Source: GCA-2862585 sp036340235 (GTDB lineage Bacteria > Bacteroidota > Bacteroidia > Flavobacteriales > UBA7312). From it: a stretch of 64,000 nt of DNA. A program made the position numbers and the translations under genes. The stretch covers positions 41,295 to 105,294 of the forward strand of contig JAYYZE010000011.1 in NCBI GenBank assembly GCA_036340235.1, given 5' to 3'. The notes below the pieces were generated by a model. The model was not told the DNA's origin. It saw nothing but the letters and a program-made list of their open reading frames with translations, and ran no database searches. Positions 50,185 to 60,417 of this stretch are shown in pieces (position 1 is the first letter of the stretch; the number at the start of each line of letters is the position of its first letter).

Positions 50185-53100
50185 TTAAAAGGTGTCAAGG
50201 TCAATAGGACGTAATACACCAAACCATTTTAAATTTTTCTCTTTTCCAAGACTAGGAACAGTCACATTTATTATGTAAGCTCCACTAGCTATGGGAATAC
50301 CTTTTTGGTTTTTCAAATCCCAATCTAATGTGGCAGATTCTTCACTGTTCTTATTAAGCTGCTTGACCAACGAGCCATCGATTGAATAAATAGACACAAC
50401 GCATTCGTCCGGTAAGTTTGTTAAACGAACACGGTTGTCTAATGGTCCATTTTCGTAGTTTGAATATGCGTAGTATGGATTAGGAACTACATTTATCAAG
50501 TCCATTACCGAATCAACTTGCGCTTCATCAGTCAAAACGCTTGGATCCATACCTCTAGTTGAAAAACGATAATTTGGATAATTGACTTTTTTATATGACA
50601 CTGATAAACTAACAGGTGATGACTGGCTGCCACCACTTACTTTGTCCACATAGTAGATTTTACCTAGGTTGTTTGCTTGGCGCCATTCACCATTTACTTT
50701 TATTGAATCGGTGGCTGAAATAGAAGTAATTTCATATGCAAACAACTGATCGTAGTTAGTCAAGAAGTCCTTTAAAGCTGTAGCGGTAGTCGAAATGGTA
50801 ATGTTATCTGTAGTCACTGTTTGATCAACATCGACGTGCTCACGGTATTCTCTAGAAACATCGATATTTACCGTAACGTCCGACGATAATAATTCATATC
50901 CTTTGTTTAGAAGAGGTACCGATACCCACATCATTTCAGTAAAAAAGTTGGCTTTTGAGTTGATAATATTTGACTCTATTCTTTCCTTGGCTGATACACC
51001 AGCATCATACACAGATGAATGCACGTAAATAAAGTGTTTACCACCAAGGTAATAACTACCATTAGCCCACGTAGGGATATCAGTCTGTACTCTGGAGGAA
51101 GGATTCCAAATCATGTCATTACCATTGTCTTGCGACAACCATGAATCCTCAGCAAACATGATGTTTAATCGCTGGCCGGTTTCTTTGTTTATAGCATAGC
51201 CAGGGAACCAGCCCATCCCTGTACCGCTACCATCAGGATTACCGTCCTTATCAACAGATTCTGATGCTCTAAGATCTAACTTTTTAGCACCTCCAACCGC
51301 AAAGTCGGGGTTATCTTGCGATTCTAAGACCACACAGCGAGACCATTTTGATTTATCACTAGTAAAGACAACCTTGACGCTTTGTAAATTTCTCATATCG
51401 CTAAACTCTTGTGAATACGGCAGTCCATCATTATAATCACTATTATTATCATAAGCCGGTCCATCTTTATAATAAGACACCAGCTTGTAAGGAGCCCAAG
51501 TACCATTAACAACATCTTCATAGACACCATCTTTATCAAAGAATTTAACGGTTTTAGAAACTACACCTGAAACATTATCTTGTTCTACAATATATTCATA
51601 CCAAACATCAGTAAATGGATTATCTTGATCACCAGCATCAAATGATCCAGAGTGAATCCAGTTTCTACCCCACAAATATGTGCTACTGGTAGTGATATCT
51701 GGCTCATCTTCATCAATATCTCTTACACCACCCAACCAAGGATTGTATTCATCCTCAAACTCAATGGAAGAAGACACGAACCCATTTTTATTTATCGTGT
51801 ATAGCGAGTCACCATCATAATCCCATGTTGAGGCAGGCGATTGCTCAACCTCAATAGAAAAGCCTAAATTTGGAAATAATTGTTGATTACCGAAGCTAAT
51901 ATTAACGTCGGAGACGTAACTCTCATTAGTACTCAAATTCACTAATTCCCATTTGCTTACGTTCTGATCCAAAACGATGTGTCTTAGGTCATTAGAGGGG
52001 GCATTATAAACCTCTCCATACATCTTGAAAGCAAAATCAGACTGTGTAAGGTGTCTAGGATCTATGACTTTGACATCAATTGGACCAAATCCTGGCTCGT
52101 ACATTGGTTCTTCTGAGGAATGGTTCTGAGCGGTTAAAATTTCGTTTTCCGTTTCCTCTGTTAATCGCAACTCAAAGCCTCCATTACCTAAGCCAAGAAT
52201 TCGTTTAATCTCAACACCATCACCAATATCTGCATTGTAGATAGTGGTAAATGGTTTGTGTGGAATACCTGAATATACTTTAATATTTTTACGACCTGCC
52301 TTGTAGGGCTTTTGTTGACCGTCTAATTTGTCAGGATTACTGGGGTCATAGTCTTTGTATTGGTTGTAGCCATAAGCCACAGCCATAAAGTAGTAGGTTT
52401 TATTGTTTACCAACTTTTTATCACCAATGGCAAATTTATCCTCAGTAATACTGACTGAATGAGAAATACCCTCATTAGAAGCAGATACTTCTAAAGAGGG
52501 AACATTGGCTCCAATGGCTGCGTCAAAATCGTAATTGACTAAGCTTTCTACTTCATCCAATATATCGCTCTGGTGTACCAATCGGGCCAAATCAGGATTT
52601 TCTAAATCTGTTACACTAACCGATGGTGATGCCAATTGGTACAATTGATAGCCTTGGAATCGATAAAAGGGGTCCCAAGATTCACCGGGTGGAGAAATAA
52701 TTAAAGGGTCGAATTCAACATAACCTTCTAAAAAGTTATTAGATGTGGACCCGTTTGATAGATTTAATACAAGTTCTCTATCTAGCTCTATGATTTCAAC
52801 ATCAGGAGCATCTGGTCCGTTTAATACTTTAAAGCAATTATCAAACAAGGCCTGGGCTTTATCATCAGCTAGTCGAATTAACTCAATAGACGCTAAATTA
52901 TCACCCGAGGTAGCTCTCGCCCATATTACACCTGTAGTAATTCGGTTGACAGCTCCAGGCTCCAAAGTGAATGGCCCGGCCGATTGAAGAAATCGACGGT
53001 CATCAGGTGAATTACCCGCATTGTCCTCGGTCCATCCATCAGGATCATCCCAATTATCAGAAGTTATAGCACCGTCAGTACCCCATCCGTAGGGGTCAGT

Positions 53101-54369
53101 ATCACCAGGGAACATAAATTTTGCTGGTGTTGATCCACCACGTCCATCGCCACCATAAGTAATTTCCAATCCGTCTTTCCAGCGACCTCTTAGGTAATTA
53201 TAAACGTGTTGACCATTTTCTGGATTACCTTGGACTGAGAAATCATTGTTGTAATACACAAAACGCGACATAATTGCTTGCTCACCAGGCTCATCGATAA
53301 TACTGTCTCTATCATTGTCAATACCATCGTCAGGATCAGCTAGGGGGCCTTGAAAAAAGTCAACTCCAATAGCAGGGGGGGTTAGGCCATAACCACTTCC
53401 ACCTTCATCTTCATCATCGCCATTGTAGCAATAGCCAAATCCACGAGCCACATCACACCCTACGTAATCGTCTAAATAATTTCCAAGATCTGGGTCAACC
53501 CATTGCCCAAAGTAGGCGTCCTTTAACTGAGTAGTGGCTCGGTTGATAATCTTATAGTTGTAAAAGGTCATGTCGTTAATTTCGTCATTAGTGGCAAAAG
53601 CAAAGGCTTGTGCTCTGACTTCGATTCCAATAGGATCGGCAGAGGTTTCGGAATGAATATTTCCTTTATCATTAAACACCCAGTAAAGGGTTTGATCACC
53701 GTAAATAAGATCGTCTTCGTTGCAATCTTGGTTACCATCGATATCATATCTTGGGTAATCACCATCAGCGGGGTCGTACTCACCATCGTCATTGGCGTCG
53801 TAGTAAGGTGCTAAAAACTGGTAGTCACCATCGATTCCGTTCCCTGGCCAGTTAAGAATGGACAAAGGAACTGAATAGTCAGGATAGGCCGCGTTATCAT
53901 TATACCATGCAATAAACTCATCAACCTCTTGGCGAGTAATCACAAAGTGCTTGTCATAGTCTGCACAAGTTTCGGCATCAATCTCACCAGCGGCATCCAA
54001 AGGCCCGGTCCAGAAGTCATTTCCTGTTTGACGGTAGGTCATAGCTGCCGCCTTTAGTTGTTCACCGGCATCGATACCAGCAATCCAAAGTGCGCCAGCA
54101 AACATGGAATGCTTATTGCTGTTTTTTGGAATTTCATAACGGCCATCATTTAAATTCCACCACATATCGGCAGCCCCCATAATAGTCGTTCGAACATTGT
54201 TGATATTTAAATCGGTCTTTACTTGTGATGGGGTACAGTCTGAGGCTACTCTTGCCAAACTGGACTGGGTAGTAGCATTAGATGTCATACCCACGTTTTC
54301 TTTGGCAATAAGTGCTACAGAAAAGACACTAAATAAAACGGCTAAATATATCTTCTTCATTTTCATCAT
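50185..54369 (-). CDS. Very large secreted protein with a T9SS-type C-terminal region
   Basis: A 1394-residue exported protein. A signal peptide (MMKMKKIYLAVLFSVFSVALIAKE) is followed by a long region rich in Trp, Asp, Gly and Tyr (SMFAGALWIAGIDAGEQL near 90; calcium-loop-like YYDANDDGEYDPADGDYP near 185; GIDNDRDSIIDEPGEQ near 350). No catalytic motif is seen. Residues about 1300-1394 (INVVPNPYYAYSNYENG to WFGVLRPIDL) form a beta-sandwich resembling a T9SS sorting domain, with PNP and DWDLKNQKGIPIASGAYI. It lies 10 bases after a TonB receptor and before a PorV-like gene. I cannot name a substrate or enzymatic activity. Confidence 0.8.
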   Translation of the reverse strand: MMKMKKIYLAVLFSVFSVALIAKENVGMTSNATTQSSLARVASDCTPSQVKTDLNINNVRTTIMGAADMWWNLNDGRYEIPKNSNKHSMFAGALWIAGIDAGEQLKAAAMTYRQTGNDFWTGPLDAAGEIDAETCADYDKHFVITRQEVDEFIAWYNDNAAYPDYSVPLSILNWPGNGIDGDYQFLAPYYDANDDGEYDPADGDYPRYDIDGNQDCNEDDLIYGDQTLYWVFNDKGNIHSETSADPIGIEVRAQAFAFATNDEINDMTFYNYKIINRATTQLKDAYFGQWVDPDLGNYLDDYVGCDVARGFGYCYNGDDEDEGGSGYGLTPPAIGVDFFQGPLADPDDGIDNDRDSIIDEPGEQAIMSRFVYYNNDFSVQGNPENGQHVYNYLRGRWKDGLEITYGGDGRGGSTPAKFMFPGDTDPYGWGTDGAITSDNWDDPDGWTEDNAGNSPDDRRFLQSAGPFTLEPGAVNRITTGVIWARATSGDNLASIELIRLADDKAQALFDNCFKVLNGPDAPDVEIIELDRELVLNLSNGSTSNNFLEGYVEFDPLIISPPGESWDPFYRFQGYQLYQLASPSVSVTDLENPDLARLVHQSDILDEVESLVNYDFDAAIGANVPSLEVSASNEGISHSVSITEDKFAIGDKKLVNNKTYYFMAVAYGYNQYKDYDPSNPDKLDGQQKPYKAGRKNIKVYSGIPHKPFTTIYNADIGDGVEIKRILGLGNGGFELRLTEETENEILTAQNHSSEEPMYEPGFGPIDVKVIDPRHLTQSDFAFKMYGEVYNAPSNDLRHIVLDQNVSKWELVNLSTNESYVSDVNISFGNQQLFPNLGFSIEVEQSPASTWDYDGDSLYTINKNGFVSSSIEFEDEYNPWLGGVRDIDEDEPDITTSSTYLWGRNWIHSGSFDAGDQDNPFTDVWYEYIVEQDNVSGVVSKTVKFFDKDGVYEDVVNGTWAPYKLVSYYKDGPAYDNNSDYNDGLPYSQEFSDMRNLQSVKVVFTSDKSKWSRCVVLESQDNPDFAVGGAKKLDLRASESVDKDGNPDGSGTGMGWFPGYAINKETGQRLNIMFAEDSWLSQDNGNDMIWNPSSRVQTDIPTWANGSYYLGGKHFIYVHSSVYDAGVSAKERIESNIINSKANFFTEMMWVSVPLLNKGYELLSSDVTVNIDVSREYREHVDVDQTVTTDNITISTTATALKDFLTNYDQLFAYEITSISATDSIKVNGEWRQANNLGKIYYVDKVSGGSQSSPVSLSVSYKKVNYPNYRFSTRGMDPSVLTDEAQVDSVMDLINVVPNPYYAYSNYENGPLDNRVRLTNLPDECVVSIYSIDGSLVKQLNKNSEESATLDWDLKNQKGIPIASGAYIINVTVPSLGKEKNLKWFGVLRPIDLDTF

Positions 54370-54379
54370 TAATTATTGA

Positions 54380-57300
54380 CTAAAAGTTAATTTCTACACC
54401 CAATCGAGTAAGTCTAGGCAAACTATAGTTAAATGGACTGTTTATTTTCATTGAATACATATCTCTGAACGATTGCGGATCATTTTGCGATTCAATGTCG
54501 GTTTGGGCTGACGCACTACTTAAGTAGCCATCGTCATCGGGATTACCCGTGGCTCTGTACACAGAACGAACGTTTTGGGTATTGAGTAGGTTTTGAACTT
54601 GAAGATAAACATTAAAACCGAGCTTGCGTTTGTTATCAAGTTCACCCACGTCAATGGTAAATCGCTTGTTAATCTTTGTGTTGATACGAACTGTCCAAGG
54701 CAATCTTGAACCATTAATACTGCCTTCTAACACAGATCGATCATTAATACCAAAAGCAGCTTCCTGAGTAATATTTGATTGTTTAGAGTAAGGAGTTCCT
54801 GATCCAGCAATTATTACAAAGTTAGCACCAGCGTTGGCAAATACTTGCTTACCAAACCAAACAGGACCCTTGTAATCTTTTCCACTAGCGTAGCGGTAAT
54901 CCATACTTACATTGAAGGCGTGTCTTTGATCGTAGCTAAGAGGTACGGTTGTTCTCAAATTTGGCTGACCGGTATTAACTAAACTGAAACCAGATGTAGA
55001 GGATGAACCCGTTCCATCAGCAAATTGCAGAGTGTAATTGGCCGACATACTAACATTGCCACTTCTTCTCAAATCGTAGGTTGCTGATAATCCTTTAACA
55101 GTTCCAAAATCAATATTATCATAGGTTAAATAGGAAACAGGATAAGCATAATTAGTCTTTACAATCTGAATCATATCTCTCAATTCACGATAAAAAGCAG
55201 ATATAGTCAATGATGATTTTAAATTTAATGTCTGAGCAAATCCCAATTCAAAATCAACTGTTTTTTCTGATTTAAGATTAGGGTTATTAATTAATGCACC
55301 TACTCGATCTTCAATATATAAATAATCGATTGGCTCTATACGATTACCCGAAGGAGGACGCTGAGTGATGACGTCATAGTGAGCAAAAAACTGAGCCTCA
55401 TCAGAAATGGGAAAAGAAAAAGATATACGCGGCGAAAAGGTGGTTTGCGGCTCATAGTCAGAAAAAACCGGTATGCTGTCTTCCGTACTAACCAAATAAG
55501 GGGTAATTTGACCTGAGGTGGTAGCTTGCGCTAGTCCTATGGGGTCAACAATCAATTCTCCATTTTGATCATACCAATCTCTACCATTTCTATATCCCAC
55601 GATTTCGGTTGGATTTTCCAAGTCATTGACATAAACGACGTAATCGTCACCAATACCATTGGGTCGTTGATAGTTGGGGTCAGTTAAAAGATCGGCATTT
55701 GAGCCTGCCGTGTAAGACTGATAAAGACAATACTCATCGGCTAACACTGATTGATTGGCATCAAAACGATCCACGCGTAATCCTATGTTGAAAATCAAAT
55801 CGTCAAAAGCAAATTTATCTTGAATGTAACCAGCCGTATATATTGGTTCATAAGCGCCTATGTTTCTAGAATAATCATCCACTTCACCATCCCCATCTCT
55901 ATCTATTCTTTCAAAGAAGAAATCATTAATTGAAGCTGAAGAGGTTAACTTGTTTCCTTTATAATCATAGCCGTAGTAGCTTACCAATCCATTTTGATTA
56001 AGCTCATCAGCACTAAACATGTCGATAGACAAAGCGTCTGGGTTGTACGAATCTATATCTACGTACTCTATTTCACCTATATTGAACTTCTCTCTCAGGC
56101 TCCAGTCAAATCGACTTTGAGACTCTTTTTTATTTAAACGGTCATAATAGATAGTGTCAAAAGTCCCGTTTTCAATGATGTAAGGGTTTGCTAAATCCAA
56201 CTCCTGAATGTGGAAATTGGTTAATTGCCTGGCCAATCCCCAAAGGCCAACAGGAGCTGTAAACCAACTTCTGTCTGTTCGTTTTTCGTATTCAAAACCA
56301 AACTGTATGGCATGATCTTGTATGTCGGCAGATCCAGTGGCCTTCATAGAAAACTGTTCGAGCTCTTGCACCCCATATGAACCGTATTGATCCCCGTAGT
56401 TGTAATATAATGAATATACATTGATTGGGCCATCCCCATTACGAAGACCCAATCCTGCAAGATCATTAAATGTTCTAATAATTCCATTTTGATTACTTCC
56501 ACCAAAAGACAAACTAGGTAGTTCATTTTCTTTGAACAAATCATAATACTGCTGAGTGTAAGCTGCCAAATCAGGGTTAGAAGAATTACTTCCATCAAAG
56601 GAAAGCAAGGTATCTATATAGGCACCGTGGATAAATCCAGTTCGTCCGCTAGCTGTATCTTCACCGAAAAAGAAGAATTTGTCTTGGTAGGTTTCAAACT
56701 TACCAACGTGACCATATCTAAAGAGCTTATCTCCATGGTTGGGGTTTCGTCTTTCAAAGCTATTCCTTGTGTAGTCCGCAGAAATAGAGTAAAATGCGTT
56801 TTTAATGTTAGATGCTGATTCTTCATCGCCTTCTTGTGCACCAAAACGTTGGGTAAACTTACCATAAACGCGCCATGTGTTTGACTCCTCCTCTGGGTTA
56901 TTATCCCAATTCAATAGTGAATAGGTATATATAAAGGGTCTATTGACAGTATGATTGATTGCACCACCTATTGTTAGATTAGTTTTAAGAGTGGGTTTAA
57001 AATCAATTTTACCTGACATACTAAATCCTTTGTTCGTAGCATTTTGTTTAGCTTGAACATTCTCAAAATCGTCTGCCCTAAGAAAGGTAGCGTTACTTAG
57101 TAAGCCTACAGTGGAAGACTGTTGGTTTGGCACCGCCACAAATAAATTTTCTTTGAGATTTTCTAGTCTGTCGTCTTTAATTTTCCAAATACCAACGGCA
57201 GATGGGTTATTGTCCCCGATTAGTCGGCCTTCACCAGCCAAGAAATACCCCATAATAGCGCGGCCTTTTGAGCCGTCATCTTTGATTTCTTTGTAAATAG

Positions 57301-58063
57301 GCCCTGACAAGCTAAAACCAACAAGACCATAGTTGTAATCATCAAACAAATGAGAACTAACTACTTCAGCTCCACCAAAAAGTTGATTGGAAGGGCCTTT
57401 AGAAGTAACACTAATAATACCACCCGTTGCATCACCATACATGGCCGACAAGCCACTGGACATTACGGTGATTTGCTCAATAGCACTCTGTGGCAAAGCT
57501 AAACTTCCTCTTACTTTTATACCATCAACGTAATAGTCTGTTGCTTCAGACCTCGATCCTCTAACATTTATAGATGAATTTTCGTCAGCTTGATAAACCC
57601 CAGCCGCTGTAGCAGCCACTGACGCAACACTTCTTGTTGGCATGGCTTTGATTTCTTCACTAGTTACTGTTTTACCACCTAAGTTATCCGGATCTAAAAG
57701 GGGTTTTTCATCTTTAATAACTACCTCCTCTATGTCTATACCCTCAGAAATTTGCACATCTCTGAAGGTAATTTTATTAGAAGATACCACAATCCCTTCT
57801 AGTGTCACCTGTCCATAACCAACGAAAGAAACTGTTAAGTCATAAGTGCCAGGGTCAAGTGGTTTGATAGTATATTCACCGTCAAAATTGGTAGTCACAC
57901 CAGCAACTTGATTACCGTTTTTGTTGGCGATAACGTTAGCAAATGGCACTGGCTCACCAGTGTTTTTATCCGTAATCTTACCTTCTAATGAACCTGATTG
58001 ACCGAAAGTTGTTGTAGCAGAAAAAATTAATAAAACTACAAGTGAATATAAGTTATTTAGCAT
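54380..58063 (-). CDS. TonB-dependent receptor, large, with carboxypeptidase-like domain
   Basis: A 1227-residue outer-membrane receptor. Signal peptide MLNNLYSLVVLLIFSATTTFG; carboxypeptidase-regulatory-like domain (SGSLEGKITDKNTGEPVPF, about 22-110); plug (about 135-225) with SSINVRGSRSEATDYYVDGIKV; a long barrel with several extended loops, some with calcium-like acidic stretches (ERIDRDGDGEVDDYSRN). The last residues end in Phe. At this size it is among the larger receptors. It is the first gene of a three-gene unit with the 1394-residue protein and the PorV-like protein, which differs from SusCD systems because no SusD lipoprotein follows. Ligand unknown. Confidence 0.92.
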   Translation of the reverse strand: MLNNLYSLVVLLIFSATTTFGQSGSLEGKITDKNTGEPVPFANVIANKNGNQVAGVTTNFDGEYTIKPLDPGTYDLTVSFVGYGQVTLEGIVVSSNKITFRDVQISEGIDIEEVVIKDEKPLLDPDNLGGKTVTSEEIKAMPTRSVASVAATAAGVYQADENSSINVRGSRSEATDYYVDGIKVRGSLALPQSAIEQITVMSSGLSAMYGDATGGIISVTSKGPSNQLFGGAEVVSSHLFDDYNYGLVGFSLSGPIYKEIKDDGSKGRAIMGYFLAGEGRLIGDNNPSAVGIWKIKDDRLENLKENLFVAVPNQQSSTVGLLSNATFLRADDFENVQAKQNATNKGFSMSGKIDFKPTLKTNLTIGGAINHTVNRPFIYTYSLLNWDNNPEEESNTWRVYGKFTQRFGAQEGDEESASNIKNAFYSISADYTRNSFERRNPNHGDKLFRYGHVGKFETYQDKFFFFGEDTASGRTGFIHGAYIDTLLSFDGSNSSNPDLAAYTQQYYDLFKENELPSLSFGGSNQNGIIRTFNDLAGLGLRNGDGPINVYSLYYNYGDQYGSYGVQELEQFSMKATGSADIQDHAIQFGFEYEKRTDRSWFTAPVGLWGLARQLTNFHIQELDLANPYIIENGTFDTIYYDRLNKKESQSRFDWSLREKFNIGEIEYVDIDSYNPDALSIDMFSADELNQNGLVSYYGYDYKGNKLTSSASINDFFFERIDRDGDGEVDDYSRNIGAYEPIYTAGYIQDKFAFDDLIFNIGLRVDRFDANQSVLADEYCLYQSYTAGSNADLLTDPNYQRPNGIGDDYVVYVNDLENPTEIVGYRNGRDWYDQNGELIVDPIGLAQATTSGQITPYLVSTEDSIPVFSDYEPQTTFSPRISFSFPISDEAQFFAHYDVITQRPPSGNRIEPIDYLYIEDRVGALINNPNLKSEKTVDFELGFAQTLNLKSSLTISAFYRELRDMIQIVKTNYAYPVSYLTYDNIDFGTVKGLSATYDLRRSGNVSMSANYTLQFADGTGSSSTSGFSLVNTGQPNLRTTVPLSYDQRHAFNVSMDYRYASGKDYKGPVWFGKQVFANAGANFVIIAGSGTPYSKQSNITQEAAFGINDRSVLEGSINGSRLPWTVRINTKINKRFTIDVGELDNKRKLGFNVYLQVQNLLNTQNVRSVYRATGNPDDDGYLSSASAQTDIESQNDPQSFRDMYSMKINSPFNYSLPRLTRLGVEINF

Positions 58064-58175
58064 AGTACAAATTCTGTTATATAGCTCTTAAAGAGCGTAA
58101 ATGTATGAATTATATAAAAAATATTTAACGTTTTGTTAAAAAAATTGTAATCTTACGAATTGAACTAACTTTCTG

Positions 58176-58586
58176 ATGAAATATTTTGGTTACATTCTGT
58201 TATTGTTGACCTTGTTTACAAACTGTAACAAAGAAAACACACCCATTCCTGATGTATCCGTTAACTTCAGAATACAGGCATCTGAAATTGGCGGTATTGG
58301 ATCGGCTATTTACACCTCTACCAACTATGGAATTAGAGGAATAATCATTTACCATAAATACAACAATGAATATGTCGCATATGAAAGAACCTGTAGTTAT
58401 AGACCCTCTGATGATTGCGCAATTGTAGAAATAGACGATTTAGTTAATCCAACTTTTTTGATTGACAGCTGTTGTTCTTCAAGGTTTCTACTAGAGGATG
58501 GAACACCATTTGACGGACCAGCATTATTGCCTCTCAAGCAATACAACACTTATTTTGATGGCACATATATACATATAAGTAATTAA
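58176..58586 (+). CDS. Rieske-fold lipoprotein lacking most cluster ligands
   Basis: A 136-residue lipoprotein: MKYFGYILLLLTLFTNCNKEN has a lipobox with Cys near residue 17. The rest has the pattern of a Rieske domain: YVAYERTCSYRPSDDCA (about 76-92), FLIDSCCSSRFLLEDGTPFDGPALLPLKQY (about 105-134). In a true Rieske protein the cluster is held by Cys-x-His and Cys-Pro-Cys-His. Here the first motif keeps Cys but has Tyr for His, and the second reads Asp-Ser-Cys-Cys in place of Cys-Pro-Cys-His. The two disulfide cysteines are retained. A two-iron cluster is therefore unlikely. It stands alone on the plus strand and overlaps the next gene's stop by 4 bases. Function unknown. Confidence 0.75.
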   Translation: MKYFGYILLLLTLFTNCNKENTPIPDVSVNFRIQASEIGGIGSAIYTSTNYGIRGIIIYHKYNNEYVAYERTCSYRPSDDCAIVEIDDLVNPTFLIDSCCSSRFLLEDGTPFDGPALLPLKQYNTYFDGTYIHISN

Positions 58587-60361
58587 TCTATAATCAGCTT
58601 AGTATTCAAATATTTGTTATCGATTTGCACAGATAAATAATAAATCCCTTTAGTTAATTCTTGCAAATCTAAGCTGGAATAATTTTCATACAATAACTTA
58701 TTAAAGACTTTTTTACCATGTAAATTAAATACCTCAACAATAGCTTGATTAAAATTTTTATCAATAGAAAGTGTTACTCTTCCATTGCTTGGATTGGGAT
58801 AAACCAACAAATTTTGAGAAAATATTTTATCCAAATCAGAAAGATTGTATATTATTTCATTGGATCTATACTCACAACCCCATTCATCAAAAAGGGATAA
58901 GCTATATGTACCTTGTTCAGTAGGAAGATAAAAATTCTCATTAGCACCGATTATTATCTCATTGTTCAATAGCCATTGGTACTCTAAAAATAAATATGAA
59001 ACAGAGAATAAAGTATCATCTGTAAAGCTAATTTCAGGTGTAAATTCATTACTACACAAAACTACTAATTCTTCATTTGAGCGTGAGACACAACCAAATT
59101 CATTTGTTGCTAGAAGACTATAAAAGCCTGTGTTTTCAGGCAAAAAAGAAACCTCTGTTGCTTCTGAAATAGGACTTTGGCTGTAGTACCATTGATATTC
59201 AACATTTTGTGAATCTGTGTTAAGCGAAAGCTGATTTGACATATCATCATAAACAATATCTGTTGGCTGTGGATTCTCATAAACATATATTGTATCAGTA
59301 ATTTCTTGATATGGGATTGGTGGAATTTCATTTATTGACAAACTAATCGACAAACCGTTATCTGAAATATTAGATGAATTTGTATTAAACTCTAAACTAC
59401 CTAAATTATCATCCGTACCAAGCTCTATTCCTAAAGCATAATATGTGTCATCATCCCATACCTCAATAAAATATGTGTCATCTTGAAGTAAAAACCCAAT
59501 ATCAGCAAATTCTGCAGGTAGAGAGACATTATCTTGAACTACTGATGAATAAACTACATTTCCCTGTTGATTCAAAATATAGAAGTAATGATCAGGAGTA
59601 AAAGATGTACCATCATCAAAATCCTGCCAATTTTCTGAAGCATTAATAGTTACAGATTCAAGTGTATAAATTGATTCTGATGTTGAATAAGCTTGATAAT
59701 TCACGACATAAATTCCTACATCTGTGTATAGTTGGTTTTGTGGATTTTCAGAATTATTTTGATTTCCGTTACCGAAATTCCATGAGTAAGATGATAAGCC
59801 TGGATTATTATTAATAAATTCAACAGTTAATGGAGCGCAACCTGAAAAGTTAGTCATAGAGAAACCGTTATTATTAGAAATATTAGGTAAAATTGTCAAA
59901 GGCAAGACAAATGAAATTATTTCTGTACCTACCAACCAAGATAAATTGTGAGTTGCAACTACCGTCACCTCAACCTCAAAATCCCCAAATTCTAGTGGTG
60001 TACCGTCAATTATTACACAACCATACTGTGAAACTATTGGATCATAATGACACTGATTTTCAAAATTGTTACATTCCCAACTCATACCAATGGGAAGTGA
60101 AATTGAGGTAATGTGATAATCCTCAAAATATATGAGATTTTCACCAAAGCCATCAACTTCAACAAGTGTATCTAAAGGAAGGTAAAATGTTAACTCTTGA
60201 AAATATGGTTGTCCAAATACACCATTTCCAAGACTATCAGGAATTAAACCATAGTTAGCATTAACAGGAATATAAGATTCATCAGGCGCACACTGTGAAA
60301 AAACTATGGTTGAATGTAAAAAAGCTATTGAAGATAAAAGCGATATGAATACAAATTTCAT
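58583..60361 (-). CDS. Secreted protein with PKD-like domain and T9SS type A sorting domain
   Basis: The 592-residue product starts with a signal peptide (MKFVFISLLSSIAFLHSTIVFSQ) and a beta-rich domain (about 30-170, with Cys at CNNFENQCHYDP). A PKD-like unit follows (SGCAPLTVEFINNNPGLSSYSWNFGNG, about 178-235), then two immunoglobulin-like segments (QYQWYYSQSP and YQWLLNNEII repeats) and the sorting domain (LLVYPNPSNGRVTLSIDK to LNTKLIID, about 525-592). The sorting domain marks T9SS export to the cell surface. No catalytic motif; a binding or adhesive role is plausible. Confidence 0.85.
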   Translation of the reverse strand: MKFVFISLLSSIAFLHSTIVFSQCAPDESYIPVNANYGLIPDSLGNGVFGQPYFQELTFYLPLDTLVEVDGFGENLIYFEDYHITSISLPIGMSWECNNFENQCHYDPIVSQYGCVIIDGTPLEFGDFEVEVTVVATHNLSWLVGTEIISFVLPLTILPNISNNNGFSMTNFSGCAPLTVEFINNNPGLSSYSWNFGNGNQNNSENPQNQLYTDVGIYVVNYQAYSTSESIYTLESVTINASENWQDFDDGTSFTPDHYFYILNQQGNVVYSSVVQDNVSLPAEFADIGFLLQDDTYFIEVWDDDTYYALGIELGTDDNLGSLEFNTNSSNISDNGLSISLSINEIPPIPYQEITDTIYVYENPQPTDIVYDDMSNQLSLNTDSQNVEYQWYYSQSPISEATEVSFLPENTGFYSLLATNEFGCVSRSNEELVVLCSNEFTPEISFTDDTLFSVSYLFLEYQWLLNNEIIIGANENFYLPTEQGTYSLSLFDEWGCEYRSNEIIYNLSDLDKIFSQNLLVYPNPSNGRVTLSIDKNFNQAIVEVFNLHGKKVFNKLLYENYSSLDLQELTKGIYYLSVQIDNKYLNTKLIID

Positions 60362-60364
60362 GTC

Positions 60365-60392
60365 ATAAACTTATTAAGATAAACAAGTTTAT
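60365..60392. repeat. Inverted repeat in the leader of the PKD-domain gene
   Basis: ATAAACTT (60365-60372) and AAGTTTAT (60385-60392) form an 8-bp stem with a 12-base loop. It ends 3 bases before the minus-strand start codon at 60361, so in the mRNA it could hide the translation start. No T-run follows on the minus strand, so it is not a normal terminator of ahcY. Confidence 0.4.
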
Positions 60393-60417
60393 AACATATT
60401 TTTTAATTTACAAAATC

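Noticed and set aside
60362..60417. Inverted repeat at 60365-60392 as an ahcY terminator
   Set aside because: On the minus strand no T-run follows and the stem lies against the next gene's start; it is kept only as a possible leader hairpin.
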